DNA of 33,666 nucleotides from Comamonadaceae bacterium. GTDB taxonomy: Bacteria > Pseudomonadota > Gammaproteobacteria > Burkholderiales > Burkholderiaceae_C. Shown piece by piece: positions 8,954-16,369 of the stretch (the first letter of the stretch is position 1; each line of letters opens with the position of its first letter). Both the position numbers and the translations under genes were made by a program. The notes beneath the pieces are model-generated. The model had not been told where the DNA came from and searched no databases. It saw only the letters and a list, made by a program, of their open reading frames with translations. The DNA lies in assembly GCA_947450675.1 (NCBI GenBank), contig CANFWI010000033.1:1-33666 (forward strand), in the 5' to 3' direction.

Positions 8954-10720
8954 TCAGGCAACAGCCGCTTGCAAAGAGGTGATGTAAGCGCGCCAGCCAC
9001 CCAAGTGAGAGATGTCTTGGGCTTCATGCAAAGCCTCGGCTTCACAGACAAAACCCTGCACCTGGCTGCCATCTGCCAGCTTCAAGGTGCCAATCCCCAA
9101 GGGCGCGGCAATCAAGGTCACAAAAGAGCCGTAGTGCTGTAGCGGCATGTCCCACACCTCCAGTGCAATGGCGCTGCCTTGGCCGGCCGCCACGCGCAGC
9201 AGACCGGGCTTGGGCGGCGTCGTTCCCGGCAAGGCATATAAGCGGTAGTCGGCGGCCGTGCTGGCCGCGCCCACCAAGGTGGCACCGCGCTCCGTGAGCT
9301 GGCTGTTGAGCGGCATGCCTGACAAATGGGCGCCTACCACGGCCACGCGCACGCGGCCTTCGGTGCTGGGCTTCGCAGCCAAACCCTTGATCGGTTGCGG
9401 TGCTGGCAGTGGCAAACCCGTGGCGCCCTGCGCCAACCCTGTGAGGTGGTGGTAGCGCTGCCCAAGTTCGGCGAGTTGCCAGTCACTGCCGCAGCGGCCA
9501 ATCAAGGTGATGCCAAAAGGCAAGCCGTCGGAACGCATGGCGCTCGGCACCGACAGTGCCGCGTAGTCCAGCAGATTCACAAAATTGGTGTACTCGCCCA
9601 AGCGACGATTCAACTCCACCGGAATTTGCAGCATCGACGCCACGGTGTAGTGCGTGGGCGCTGTCGGCACCAACATCAAGTCGATGCCAGTCCACAGCGC
9701 GTCGGCCCGTTGACCGAGTAATTTGAGTTGGGCTTGCGCGACAAACAAGTCGGCTGCACTGTATTGGCGCCCTTCCGCGATGATGCTGCGCACCGGCTCA
9801 ATCACCTCGTCTTCATGCGCATCAAAAAATGGCCTGATGGCGGCATATCGCTCGGCCACCAGCGCACTGCCGTAGAGCAGTTGCGCTGCTAATTTGAAGG
9901 GCGCAAAGTCAAGCCGCACAGCCGTTCCGCCCATGCCCTGCATCCGCAGCACCGCCTCATTGAAGGCTGCTTCAGCCAGCGTGTCGCCAAAAAATTCCAG
10001 TTGGTCTGGAACGCCGAATGTGAAGCTGGCGGAAAAGGCCGTGTTGGCCAAGGTGAGTTGGCGTGAATAGGCGTCGAGCGGGTCATGGCCCATGGCGCTT
10101 TCAAGCACTTGCACGGCAGTGGCCACGGTGCACGCAAAGATGGAAACGCAGTCAACGCTTTGCGCTGCCGGCAACACACCGCGCGTGCTGATGAGGCCAC
10201 GCGATGGCTTCAGCCCCACGATGTTGTTGAGTCCGGCGGGCACGCGCCCCGAGCCGGCGGTGTCTGTTCCCAACGAAAAATCGACCTGTCCGCTGGCCAC
10301 CACGTAGGCCGAGCCAGAGCTCGACCCCCCCGACACATAGGCGGGGTTAAAGGCATTCGGTACAGCGCCAAACGGTGAGCGCGTGCCGTTCAGGCCGCAG
10401 GCGAATTGATCCAGATTGGTCTTGCCGACCAATGCTGCACCAGCATCGAGCAGCCGCTCCACCACTTGTGCGCTGGCATCTGCACCAAAAGCAAATGCGA
10501 AAGCAGGACAAGCAGCGGTGGTAGGGCTACCGGCGACATCCATGTTGTCCTTCACGGCGAAGCGCAACCCTGCCAAGGGCAGGTCTGCGCTGCTTGATGC
10601 CAGCCCAGCTTTCACCATGGGCACGTCTAGGCGGCTGATCCAGGCGCAGTTCGGGTCCGCAAGAACCTGCGTGGCCGCGTCTGCGTTGGCCGTGAAATTC
10701 AAGGTCGATTCAGTGATCAT
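8954..10720 (-). CDS. atzF: Allophanate hydrolase (AtzF/DUR2-type)
   Basis: Predicted 588-residue cytoplasmic enzyme that hydrolyses allophanate, ending in ammonia and CO2. The N-terminal amidase domain has the full triad: Lys57 in FAVKDNMD, Ser133 in SGGSSSGSA and Ser157 in GTDTAGSGRVPAG. A separate C-terminal domain (about 460-588) begins VAVVGAHLSGMPLN and ends with VCEAEALHEAQDISHLGGWR, typical of allophanate hydrolase and absent from simple amidases. An in-frame ATG at 10744 is rejected because it falls inside the probable -10 element; the start at 10720 has only a weak ribosome site. No urea carboxylase is present, so allophanate must come from the AtzEGH branch or elsewhere. Confidence 0.92.
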   Translation of the reverse strand: MITESTLNFTANADAATQVLADPNCAWISRLDVPMVKAGLASSSADLPLAGLRFAVKDNMDVAGSPTTAACPAFAFAFGADASAQVVERLLDAGAALVGKTNLDQFACGLNGTRSPFGAVPNAFNPAYVSGGSSSGSAYVVASGQVDFSLGTDTAGSGRVPAGLNNIVGLKPSRGLISTRGVLPAAQSVDCVSIFACTVATAVQVLESAMGHDPLDAYSRQLTLANTAFSASFTFGVPDQLEFFGDTLAEAAFNEAVLRMQGMGGTAVRLDFAPFKLAAQLLYGSALVAERYAAIRPFFDAHEDEVIEPVRSIIAEGRQYSAADLFVAQAQLKLLGQRADALWTGIDLMLVPTAPTHYTVASMLQIPVELNRRLGEYTNFVNLLDYAALSVPSAMRSDGLPFGITLIGRCGSDWQLAELGQRYHHLTGLAQGATGLPLPAPQPIKGLAAKPSTEGRVRVAVVGAHLSGMPLNSQLTERGATLVGAASTAADYRLYALPGTTPPKPGLLRVAAGQGSAIALEVWDMPLQHYGSFVTLIAAPLGIGTLKLADGSQVQGFVCEAEALHEAQDISHLGGWRAYITSLQAAVA

Positions 10721-10743
10721 GAGCGTTGCACCAACTTGAGGCA

Positions 10744-10778
10744 TCCATACTTGTGTACAAGTTCAAATGCAAGTGCTG
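10744..10778 (-). promoter_or_regulatory. Probable promoter of the allophanate/ABC/AtzGEH operon with embedded GntR-type operator
   Basis: Read on the reverse strand, TTGCAT (-35-like) is followed after 17 bases by TATGGA (-10-like, 10744-10749). The spacer holds ACTTGTGTACAAGT (10749-10762), whose core TTGTGTACAA (10751-10760) is the kind of palindrome bound by FCD-type GntR proteins. Placement between -35 and -10 implies steric repression. The start codon at 10720 would give a leader of roughly 15-20 bases. Elements were read by eye; no transcript data. Confidence 0.6.
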
Positions 10779-10812
10779 TGCCATGCTGACCTGATGCCTT
10801 GATCGCTGAATA

Positions 10813-10850
10813 AAAAACCCCTGCTCAGGCTATTGCTGGGTCAGGGGTTG
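10813..10850 (-). terminator. Rho-independent terminator of the BON-domain gene
   Basis: On the reverse strand AACCCCTG pairs with CAGGGGTT (10842-10849 and 10816-10823), with a second inner stem CCCAG/CTGAG, followed by a run of T (the A-run at 10812-10817 on the forward strand). It lies about 50 bp beyond the stop of the BON-domain gene and just before the promoter of the allophanate operon, isolating the two units. Confidence 0.82.
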
Positions 10851-10902
10851 TTGATCTGCCGTCGCTGCGGCAAGACTGTTTGACGTCTTCATCGCTTCAT
10901 GA

Positions 10903-11214
10903 TCATTTGAGCTTCAAGTCGTTGGTGACCGAGATGACGCCTTTGACACCTTTGGCCACGACACCTGCACGGTCGATGCTGGGGCGCGTGCTGACAAAGC
11001 CGCTGAGCTGCACGCGGCCTTTGAAGGTTTCAACATTGATCTCGGCCGATTTGAGCATCGGGTCTTGGTAGATCGCTGTTTTGACCCGCGTGGTGACGGT
11101 CGTGTCGTCGATGTATTGGCCAGCCGTCTCTTGCTGTCCGCCGGTGGCACAACCGGCTAACGCCACCATGGCGCCGGCAACAACAAGTGCAGAAATGCGT
11201 GAAAAATGTTTCAT
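10903..11214 (-). CDS. BON-domain lipoprotein (OsmY/DolP-like)
   Basis: Predicted 103-residue small envelope protein. A signal peptide ends in a lipobox, VALAGC, with the cysteine near residue 22, so it is probably a lipoprotein. The rest is a single BON domain: DDTTVTTRVKTAI at its start, EINVETFKGRVQLSGFV in the middle and VTNDLKLK at the end. BON domains bind phospholipid surfaces; single-domain lipoproteins of this kind are linked to osmotic or envelope stress. AAGGA sits about eight bases before the ATG. It is monocistronic, with its own terminator at 10813-10850. Precise role unknown. Confidence 0.9.
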   Translation of the reverse strand: MKHFSRISALVVAGAMVALAGCATGGQQETAGQYIDDTTVTTRVKTAIYQDPMLKSAEINVETFKGRVQLSGFVSTRPSIDRAGVVAKGVKGVISVTNDLKLK

Positions 11215-11448
11215 CAGGAGTCCTTAGAAAAATAGATGGCTCATCGTTGCACGCCACGTTCGCGGCGCTTGTAGTCCATTACGCCGCATTGAGCTTTTAT
11301 TCACACCTAATGTTTTATTAATTTCATAAGTGATTGAAACACTTGTAAGTACATATCCATTGCCTCCTACTGTTCACCGCGGTTTCCGCCTACAAGGCTT
11401 TTTGCGCAGGTCGTTCAAGCTTGCATCCTTACTCTGCAAAGGAACACT
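11215..11448. other. Intergenic region between divergent BON and small-protein genes
   Basis: This 234-bp stretch separates two divergently read genes and is notably AT-rich around 11295-11360, consistent with back-to-back promoters. I see no reading frame with a good ribosome site and no strong hairpin. An ACTTGTAAGTACAT string at 11341-11354 recalls the GntR operator but lacks its symmetry. Confidence 0.35.
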
Positions 11449-11751
11449 ATGGCCAACCAATTACGCCCCATCGCACTGACCGTGAGTGAGCCCCGCCCTG
11501 GCCTTTTTCATTGGGCTTTGCTTGAAAGTCAGGGTGAGAACGCTGAGTTTGAGAGTCGCTTCGCCATGGCCGAAGAGCCCTACGACTCGTTTGAAAAAGC
11601 CGCGCGTGCCGGTCTTTTGAACTGGCTCAAATTGGCCGGCGATGACACCCAACACGGTCCGCGCACCGAAGAGATCCGCACACCCTTGGTGCCAGCGCCT
11701 GGGCCATGGACGGCCAAAGCCAAATTGAAGAGAGAAACCAGCGCCGCTTGA
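11449..11751 (+). CDS. Small conserved-looking protein of unknown function
   Basis: Predicted 100-residue protein that I do not recognise. The ATG has a strong AAAGGAA site seven bases upstream, and codon use matches its neighbours, so expression is likely. It has no signal peptide or membrane segment. The N-terminal half, with LTVSEPRPGLFHWALLES, an acidic ENAEFESRF and PYDSFEKAARAGLLNWLKL, looks like a compact alpha/beta fold; the last 25 residues are proline- and lysine-rich (PLVPAPGPWTAKAKLKRE) and probably flexible. It converges with the small reverse gene at 11775-11975. Confidence 0.7.
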   Translation: MANQLRPIALTVSEPRPGLFHWALLESQGENAEFESRFAMAEEPYDSFEKAARAGLLNWLKLAGDDTQHGPRTEEIRTPLVPAPGPWTAKAKLKRETSAA

Positions 11752-11763
11752 GGTTTCGGCTGA

Positions 11764-11797
11764 GCCGCACCGTCTCAATATTGATTCAGTGTGCGGC
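11764..11797. terminator. Possible bidirectional terminator hairpin
   Basis: GCCGCAC at 11764-11770 pairs with GTGCGGC at 11791-11797 around a 20-base loop that itself holds the palindrome TCAATATTGA. It lies just after the stop of the forward small gene and over the stop of the reverse one, where a shared terminator would be expected. There is no clear T-run on either strand, so the call is weak. Confidence 0.3.
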
Positions 11798-11975
11798 GCT
11801 TTGGTGGAACATAAGGCTTGAGCTTGACGGCTTTTTCGGTGTCGTTTTGGCTGCCTGCCGGAAAAGGCCAGCACGGCGCGGCTTTGGCTTTGACATTGGC
11901 TTTGCCAGAGTCTGACGAACTTTCGGCACGGGCCGTGTCAGATGCGGCACTGTGGTCACTGGGTTGCTTGGTCAT
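11775..11975 (-). CDS. Small hydrophilic hypothetical protein
   Basis: Predicted 66-residue protein of low complexity, rich in Ser, Ala, Lys and Asp (for example TARAESSSDSGKANVKAKAA) with a basic tail PYVPPKRRTLNQY. No known domain, signal or membrane segment. The start is placed at the ATG at 11975 because a GGAG lies six bases upstream; an earlier in-frame ATG at 11999 has no such site. It ends convergently with the 100-residue gene and is read in the same direction as the CheB-CheR fusion further upstream. Probably disordered; existence as a real gene is only moderately supported. Confidence 0.5.
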   Translation of the reverse strand: MTKQPSDHSAASDTARAESSSDSGKANVKAKAAPCWPFPAGSQNDTEKAVKLKPYVPPKRRTLNQY

Positions 11976-12039
11976 GCGTTCTCCATCGTGTTGGGTCATC
12001 AGAAAGTGTCCAGCCTCGTGATACGCGCGTCAGCCGCTA

Positions 12040-14670
12040 TCAACCACCCGCCGCCGTGCTGCGCAAACTGGCCTCAACCAACTTCGACTCGGTGATGTCG
12101 GTGAACGTGATAACCACGCCGTCGATGCGGTTGTCTTGCGTTCGATACGGCATGATGCGCACGCGAAACCAGCGCTTGCCAGAAGCCTCGACATCTTGTT
12201 CCTTGAACATCAGCGTGCGCAACACGTCGGCAGCGTCGATCGACAAGTCGACTTTCAAATCCGTGGCAAGGTCTGAGAGCGGCCGACCAATGTCGCTCGG
12301 GATCAGCTTGATGATGTGGGTGGCACGGGTGGTGAAACGCCGAACATGCAAAAAACGGTCTAGGAACAAGGTGGCGATGTCGGTGCTGTTGAGCAGGTTT
12401 TCCATGTCGTCGCTGGCCCGCGCCAAAGCATCCACCCGTGTTTGCAATTCCGAGTTGACGGTTTGCAACTCTTCATTCATCGACTGCATTTCTTCGCGCG
12501 AGGTGGTGAGCTCTTCGTTGGCCGACTGCAACTCTTCGTTGGCCGACTTGAGCTCTTCCTGCGAGGTCTGCATTTCTTCACGGGTGGCTTGATGCTCTTC
12601 GCGCGAACGCGCCAGCTCCAGCATCAACTCAGCCACGCGGGCATCGTGGCCTGCCTCACCAAGGGCGGCATTCGCCGCTTGAACCGGCACGGTCACGATG
12701 TCAGAAAAAACCACCATCAGCATGCCATCGAGCGCCTTCGGCTCGGCCAGTGGCTCAATGCTGATGCGCACGGCCGGCCCGGAACCGTCTTCACCCAGTG
12801 CAAGCGTGTCCAGCGTGGCGGGCACTTTTTGCCGCACCGTCCGGTAAAAAATATCGGACACCGGCTGCCGCAGACTTGAGCGCAACATAGCGAAGAGGTT
12901 CAGGTTCGCCTTGCCCGCCGGCGGTTCAAGGTAACGCCCCGTCTTGCCGCTGAAATAAACGATGTCGCCGCGCGCGGTCACCAGCACCGCTGACGGCGCG
13001 AATTTCTTCAGCAGTAACTGGTCTGCCAAGGCCTGCAAACTGGGTGTGCCCTCTGATGCGCCGGCAGAGCGTGCGCTAGCGACGAGCGTTGTCGTGCGCG
13101 CAGCCGCGGGAGCCAACGGAAAACCAAGTATGGCCGGCCGTCCGGCATTCGCCAATCGACGGTAAATACGCGTCTTGGGACCCACTGGCGCAAACAGGCT
13201 GGTGGCAGCACCAATCGTCTCGGCGTTGCCCAACACCAGATAGCCGCCGGGGTTCAGGCTCCCATGAAACATCTGAACTAATTTTTGTTGCAACTCGCTT
13301 TCCAAATAGATCAACAGGTTGCGGCAGGTCAGCACATCTAACTTGGCAAACGGCGGGTCAGTGGCGATGCTTTGCGGCGCAAAAATAATCATGCTGCGGA
13401 TGGCTTTGCTCACCCGGTAACCGCCGGGCACCTTGCTAAAAAACCGCGCCAGCCGCTCTGGCGACACGTCGCTGACGATGTTGTCCGGGTAAAGTCCGGC
13501 GCGACCTTTTTCGATCGCATCTTTGTCCATGTCGGTGGCAAAAATTTGCAATGAATACGGCGCCGCCGGTTTGAGGTCGTCCAGCACCTCGGCAAACAAA
13601 ATGGCCAGTGTGTACGCCTCTTCGCCGGTTGAACAAGCCGCCACCCAGGCGCGCAACACGCTGCCAGCGGGGTTGGCTGCCAGCAGCGCCGGCAGCACGT
13701 CCTGCTTGAGGCTTTTCCAAACCTCGGGGTCGCGAAAAAAACAGGTCACACCAATCAGCAATTCCTTGAACAACAGCTCGGCTTCCATCGGGTTTTCGCG
13801 GACGTATTGCACGTACTCATCGACGCCCTCGATCTGGTGAATCGCCATGCGCCGTTGAATGCGCCTGTAGACCGTGCTTTTTTTGTACTCGGTGAAGTCA
13901 TGGCCCGTTTGCGCCCGCACCAAGATCAGAATTTTTTCCAGTGCGCCGTGCAGCCGGTCGACCGTCCGCTCATCCAGCGGCCCCGTGAGCAAGGGGTGCG
14001 CAAAATAAGACAAGATTTTTTCTGGCAACTGGTCGGCCGGCGCCACCACATCGGCCAAGCCAGAGTCCACCGCATTGCGCGGCATCGCATCAAAGGCCGC
14101 GTTCTCGGGCGTTTGCACAAACACACCGCCGGCTTTTTCTTTCAGGGCGCGCAGTCCCAAAGTGCCGTCAGAGCCCATGCCCGACAAAATCACGCCGGCG
14201 GCATTAGCCTGCTGGTCAAGCGCCAGCGAGCGCAGAAAAAAATCAATCGGCAATTGCAAACCACGCGGCGCCACCGGTTTGAGCAAGTGCAACACGCCAT
14301 GCAGCAAGGTGATCTCAAAACCGGGCGGCGCCACATACACGTGGTTGGCCTGAACCGGCGTGATGTCGCTCACCTGCACCACGGGCACCTGACTGAAGCG
14401 CTGCAACAAGTCGGGCAGCAGGCTTTCCTTGACCGGGTCTAGGTGCTGCACCACCACGTAAGCCAAACCGCTGTCGTGCGGCACATGTGAGAAAAACTGC
14501 TCCAGTGCTTCCAACCCGCCGGCCGAGGCACCAATGCCGATGATCGGGGTTTTCCGACCCACCAACGGGGCGAGAGAAGCATCCACCGCTGTGAGTCCGG
14601 CGGCTGGAAACGGCGCCGCATCAGGTGCGGGTGGTACCGATTCGAGAGTGGCGTGGGCCTTGTGTTTCAT
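12040..14670 (-). CDS. CheB-CheR-PAS fusion protein (chemotaxis-type methylesterase/methyltransferase), no kinase
   Basis: Predicted 876-residue cytoplasmic protein. After a Pro/Ala-rich lead, a CheB methylesterase domain (about 40-225) shows the serine in GIGASAGGLEAL, the histidine in VVQHLDP and the aspartate in SGMGSDGTLGL; no receiver domain precedes it. A CheR methyltransferase domain (about 235-500) has CSTGEEAYTLAI for SAM binding and RNLLIYLE. A coiled coil of EEL/SAN heptads (about 645-725) follows, then a C-terminal PAS domain ending ITFTDITESK. Relatives usually go on into a histidine kinase; here the protein stops. The start at 14670 has GAGG eight bases upstream; an ATG at 14706 has none. 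No chemoreceptor or che gene lies nearby. Confidence 0.92.
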   Translation of the reverse strand: MKHKAHATLESVPPAPDAAPFPAAGLTAVDASLAPLVGRKTPIIGIGASAGGLEALEQFFSHVPHDSGLAYVVVQHLDPVKESLLPDLLQRFSQVPVVQVSDITPVQANHVYVAPPGFEITLLHGVLHLLKPVAPRGLQLPIDFFLRSLALDQQANAAGVILSGMGSDGTLGLRALKEKAGGVFVQTPENAAFDAMPRNAVDSGLADVVAPADQLPEKILSYFAHPLLTGPLDERTVDRLHGALEKILILVRAQTGHDFTEYKKSTVYRRIQRRMAIHQIEGVDEYVQYVRENPMEAELLFKELLIGVTCFFRDPEVWKSLKQDVLPALLAANPAGSVLRAWVAACSTGEEAYTLAILFAEVLDDLKPAAPYSLQIFATDMDKDAIEKGRAGLYPDNIVSDVSPERLARFFSKVPGGYRVSKAIRSMIIFAPQSIATDPPFAKLDVLTCRNLLIYLESELQQKLVQMFHGSLNPGGYLVLGNAETIGAATSLFAPVGPKTRIYRRLANAGRPAILGFPLAPAAARTTTLVASARSAGASEGTPSLQALADQLLLKKFAPSAVLVTARGDIVYFSGKTGRYLEPPAGKANLNLFAMLRSSLRQPVSDIFYRTVRQKVPATLDTLALGEDGSGPAVRISIEPLAEPKALDGMLMVVFSDIVTVPVQAANAALGEAGHDARVAELMLELARSREEHQATREEMQTSQEELKSANEELQSANEELTTSREEMQSMNEELQTVNSELQTRVDALARASDDMENLLNSTDIATLFLDRFLHVRRFTTRATHIIKLIPSDIGRPLSDLATDLKVDLSIDAADVLRTLMFKEQDVEASGKRWFRVRIMPYRTQDNRIDGVVITFTDITESKLVEASLRSTAAGG

Positions 14671-14875
14671 TTTTTCAACCTCGAGACTTCTGGGCGCGAC
14701 TCTCAATGTCGTCTATTTGAGGCGAACGGCAGAGGGAGAAAACCGACGAAAAAGGTAGGGAAAAGGCTCGAAATGTAATAAATCGTTATTTACGTTTTAA
14801 ATCATTGTAAAAACAATAACCATGCACTATAAAGGAGCTTGTGTACTCGGGAATGCTCAAAAAAGGATGTCGCCG
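14671..14875. promoter_or_regulatory. AT-rich divergent promoter region with two inverted repeats
   Basis: The spacer between the CheB-CheR-PAS gene and the divergent PAS gene is AT-rich from about 14760 to 14825. It holds AATAA-ATCG-TTATT (14777-14790) and ATTGT-AAAA-ACAAT (14804-14817), both short inverted repeats that could be operators or simply AT-rich promoter sequence. Confidence 0.35.
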
Positions 14876-15475
14876 ATGACCCGTTTTTTAGAACCTGAAT
14901 CTCTGTTGCGCCGTGAAGCGCAAGAACGCCTACCGCATAAAAATTTGTGGGGCTTGATCGGCGATGACATGGATCAGCAGCGACTCGTTCATGAGTTGCA
15001 GGTGCATCAAATTGAGCTTGAGATTCAAAATGAGGAGCTCACACAAACGCTGACCGAGGTCAACGCACTGCGCGCCAAATACCTCGACCTCTACGACTTT
15101 GCCCCGGTCGGCTACTTCACGCTCGACACCCGAGGCCATATCGTTGAGCTCAACTTGCGGGCCGCCAAGATGCTGGGCCAAGAGCGCAAGTTGCTGGTCG
15201 GCCGGCCATTGCGTGAGTTTTTTGACCCGCGAACACTGCCTCGGCTGGACGCATTTTTGACCACCGCGGAATACAGCCAAGACGAGGTTTTCGCCGAAGC
15301 CCTGCAGTCGATGAGCCGCAAATCAATCTTGCTACCGACTTACATGAACGCCCAAGCCCGTTCGTTTATCGATCCGTTAAGTGGCCAAAAACAGATTCGA
15401 CTGGTCCTGATGGATGTCACGGCCCTGAAAATCGCCACCGACGATGTGGTCAGGCTCATCACCCACAGTGCATGA
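14876..15475 (+). CDS. Solo PAS-domain protein with N-terminal coiled coil
   Basis: Predicted 199-residue protein. A helical lead (LVHELQVHQIELEIQNEEL, heptad pattern, about residues 35-60) precedes one PAS domain that opens YDFAPVGYFTLDTRGHIVELN and closes QIRLVLMDVTALK. This lead-plus-PAS layout normally forms the N-terminus of hybrid kinases or GGDEF proteins, but here nothing follows except 15 residues. ATG at 14876 is chosen because AAAAGGA lies eight bases before it; longer in-frame starts at 14822 and 14867 have none at a proper distance. It is divergent from the CheB-CheR-PAS gene, whose own PAS also lacks an output domain, so the two may interact. Ligand unknown. Confidence 0.85.
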   Translation: MTRFLEPESLLRREAQERLPHKNLWGLIGDDMDQQRLVHELQVHQIELEIQNEELTQTLTEVNALRAKYLDLYDFAPVGYFTLDTRGHIVELNLRAAKMLGQERKLLVGRPLREFFDPRTLPRLDAFLTTAEYSQDEVFAEALQSMSRKSILLPTYMNAQARSFIDPLSGQKQIRLVLMDVTALKIATDDVVRLITHSA

Positions 15476-15492
15476 ATTCGTCTCCGCGCACC

Positions 15493-16308
15493 TCAGTCTT
15501 TGCGGGCGCGCTCGTAGATCGGCAGCACTCTTGGCAGGTTGCGCTCAATGTCGGCGATGCGGGTGTTGCCGGCCGGGTGCGTGCTGAGCCATTGCGGCGG
15601 TGCGCCTTGGCTGCTGGCCGCCATTTTTTGCCACAGCGTGATGCCGGCGCGCGGGTCATAGCCGGCGCGGGCTGCCAGTTCCAGCCCGACCAAATCAGCC
15701 TCTGACTCGTCAGAGCGGCTGAAGGTCATGTTCAGCAGTTGCACGCCGTAGTTGGTCACTGTCCGGCCCACATCACCCAGCCCCAGCAACTGCGACAACA
15801 AGCCCGCACCCATGCTGGTCGCCGCGCTTTTACCCATGCGGGCGCGGGCATGCTCGCGCAGGGCGTGGGCAATTTCATGGCCCATGATCTGCGCCACTTC
15901 GTCGTCGTTGAGTTGCAACTGCTCCAAGATGCCGGTGTAGAAAGCGATTTTGCCGCCCGGCATGCAAAAGGCATTGATCTGCTTGCTGCCGATCAGGTTG
16001 ACCTCCCACTTCCAGGTCTTGGCGCGCGGGTTCCATTCGTTGGTGAACGGAATCAGGCGCTGGGCGATGCGGCGCAAGCGAATCACTTGCGCGTTGTCGG
16101 CCGAGCCCAAGGCTTTCTGGCTGGCCGCTTGCATCAACATTTCGGTGTACTGCTTGGCCGCCGAGGCTTCGATGTCGTCGGCCGGCACCAGTCGGGCAAA
16201 GCCGGAGTTGCCGCCGACGTCGACGCCTTCGCGCTGCGCCAGAGCGAGGCTGGGCAGCAACAAGGCGGCGCACAACAAGGCGGCGGTCCAACGCGGGGCG
16301 CAAGGCAT
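15493..16308 (-). CDS. Periplasmic M48-family zinc metalloprotease (LoiP/BepA-like)
   Basis: Predicted 271-residue protease. A signal peptide (LLCAALLLPSLALAQ) directs export. The zinc motif HEIAH lies in IMGHEIAHALREHAR near residue 147, and the third ligand glutamate is in SDESEADLVGLELAARAGYDP. INAFCMPGGKIAFYTGIL before the motif and LSTHPAGNTRIADIE after it are typical of M48 envelope-quality-control proteases. Length is that of a protease domain without TPR repeats, closer to LoiP/YcaL than to full BepA. A strong AGGAGA precedes the ATG. It diverges from the AmpG-like permease gene with 61 bp between them and converges closely on the PAS gene (17 bp). Confidence 0.93.
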   Translation of the reverse strand: MPCAPRWTAALLCAALLLPSLALAQREGVDVGGNSGFARLVPADDIEASAAKQYTEMLMQAASQKALGSADNAQVIRLRRIAQRLIPFTNEWNPRAKTWKWEVNLIGSKQINAFCMPGGKIAFYTGILEQLQLNDDEVAQIMGHEIAHALREHARARMGKSAATSMGAGLLSQLLGLGDVGRTVTNYGVQLLNMTFSRSDESEADLVGLELAARAGYDPRAGITLWQKMAASSQGAPPQWLSTHPAGNTRIADIERNLPRVLPIYERARKD

Positions 16309-16369
16309 AGGAAGTCTCCTGAATCAATACAAAGTCAACGCGTATTATTCCCTGCATGAGATTCCCCGC

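Noticed and set aside
10721..10744. An eight-residue N-terminal extension of the allophanate hydrolase starting at 10744
   Set aside because: That ATG falls inside the probable -10 element and has no ribosome site; the next ATG at 10720 fits a leader of normal length.
11341..11354. ACTTGTAAGTACAT as a second GntR operator
   Set aside because: The left half matches but the right half is not its inverse complement, and the flanking genes have no link to the allophanate operon.
15950..16369. Long in-frame upstream extension of the AmpG-like gene (would give 583 residues)
   Set aside because: It runs antisense through the M48 protease gene and lacks hydrophobic pattern; the real N-terminus is at the ATG before the first membrane helix.
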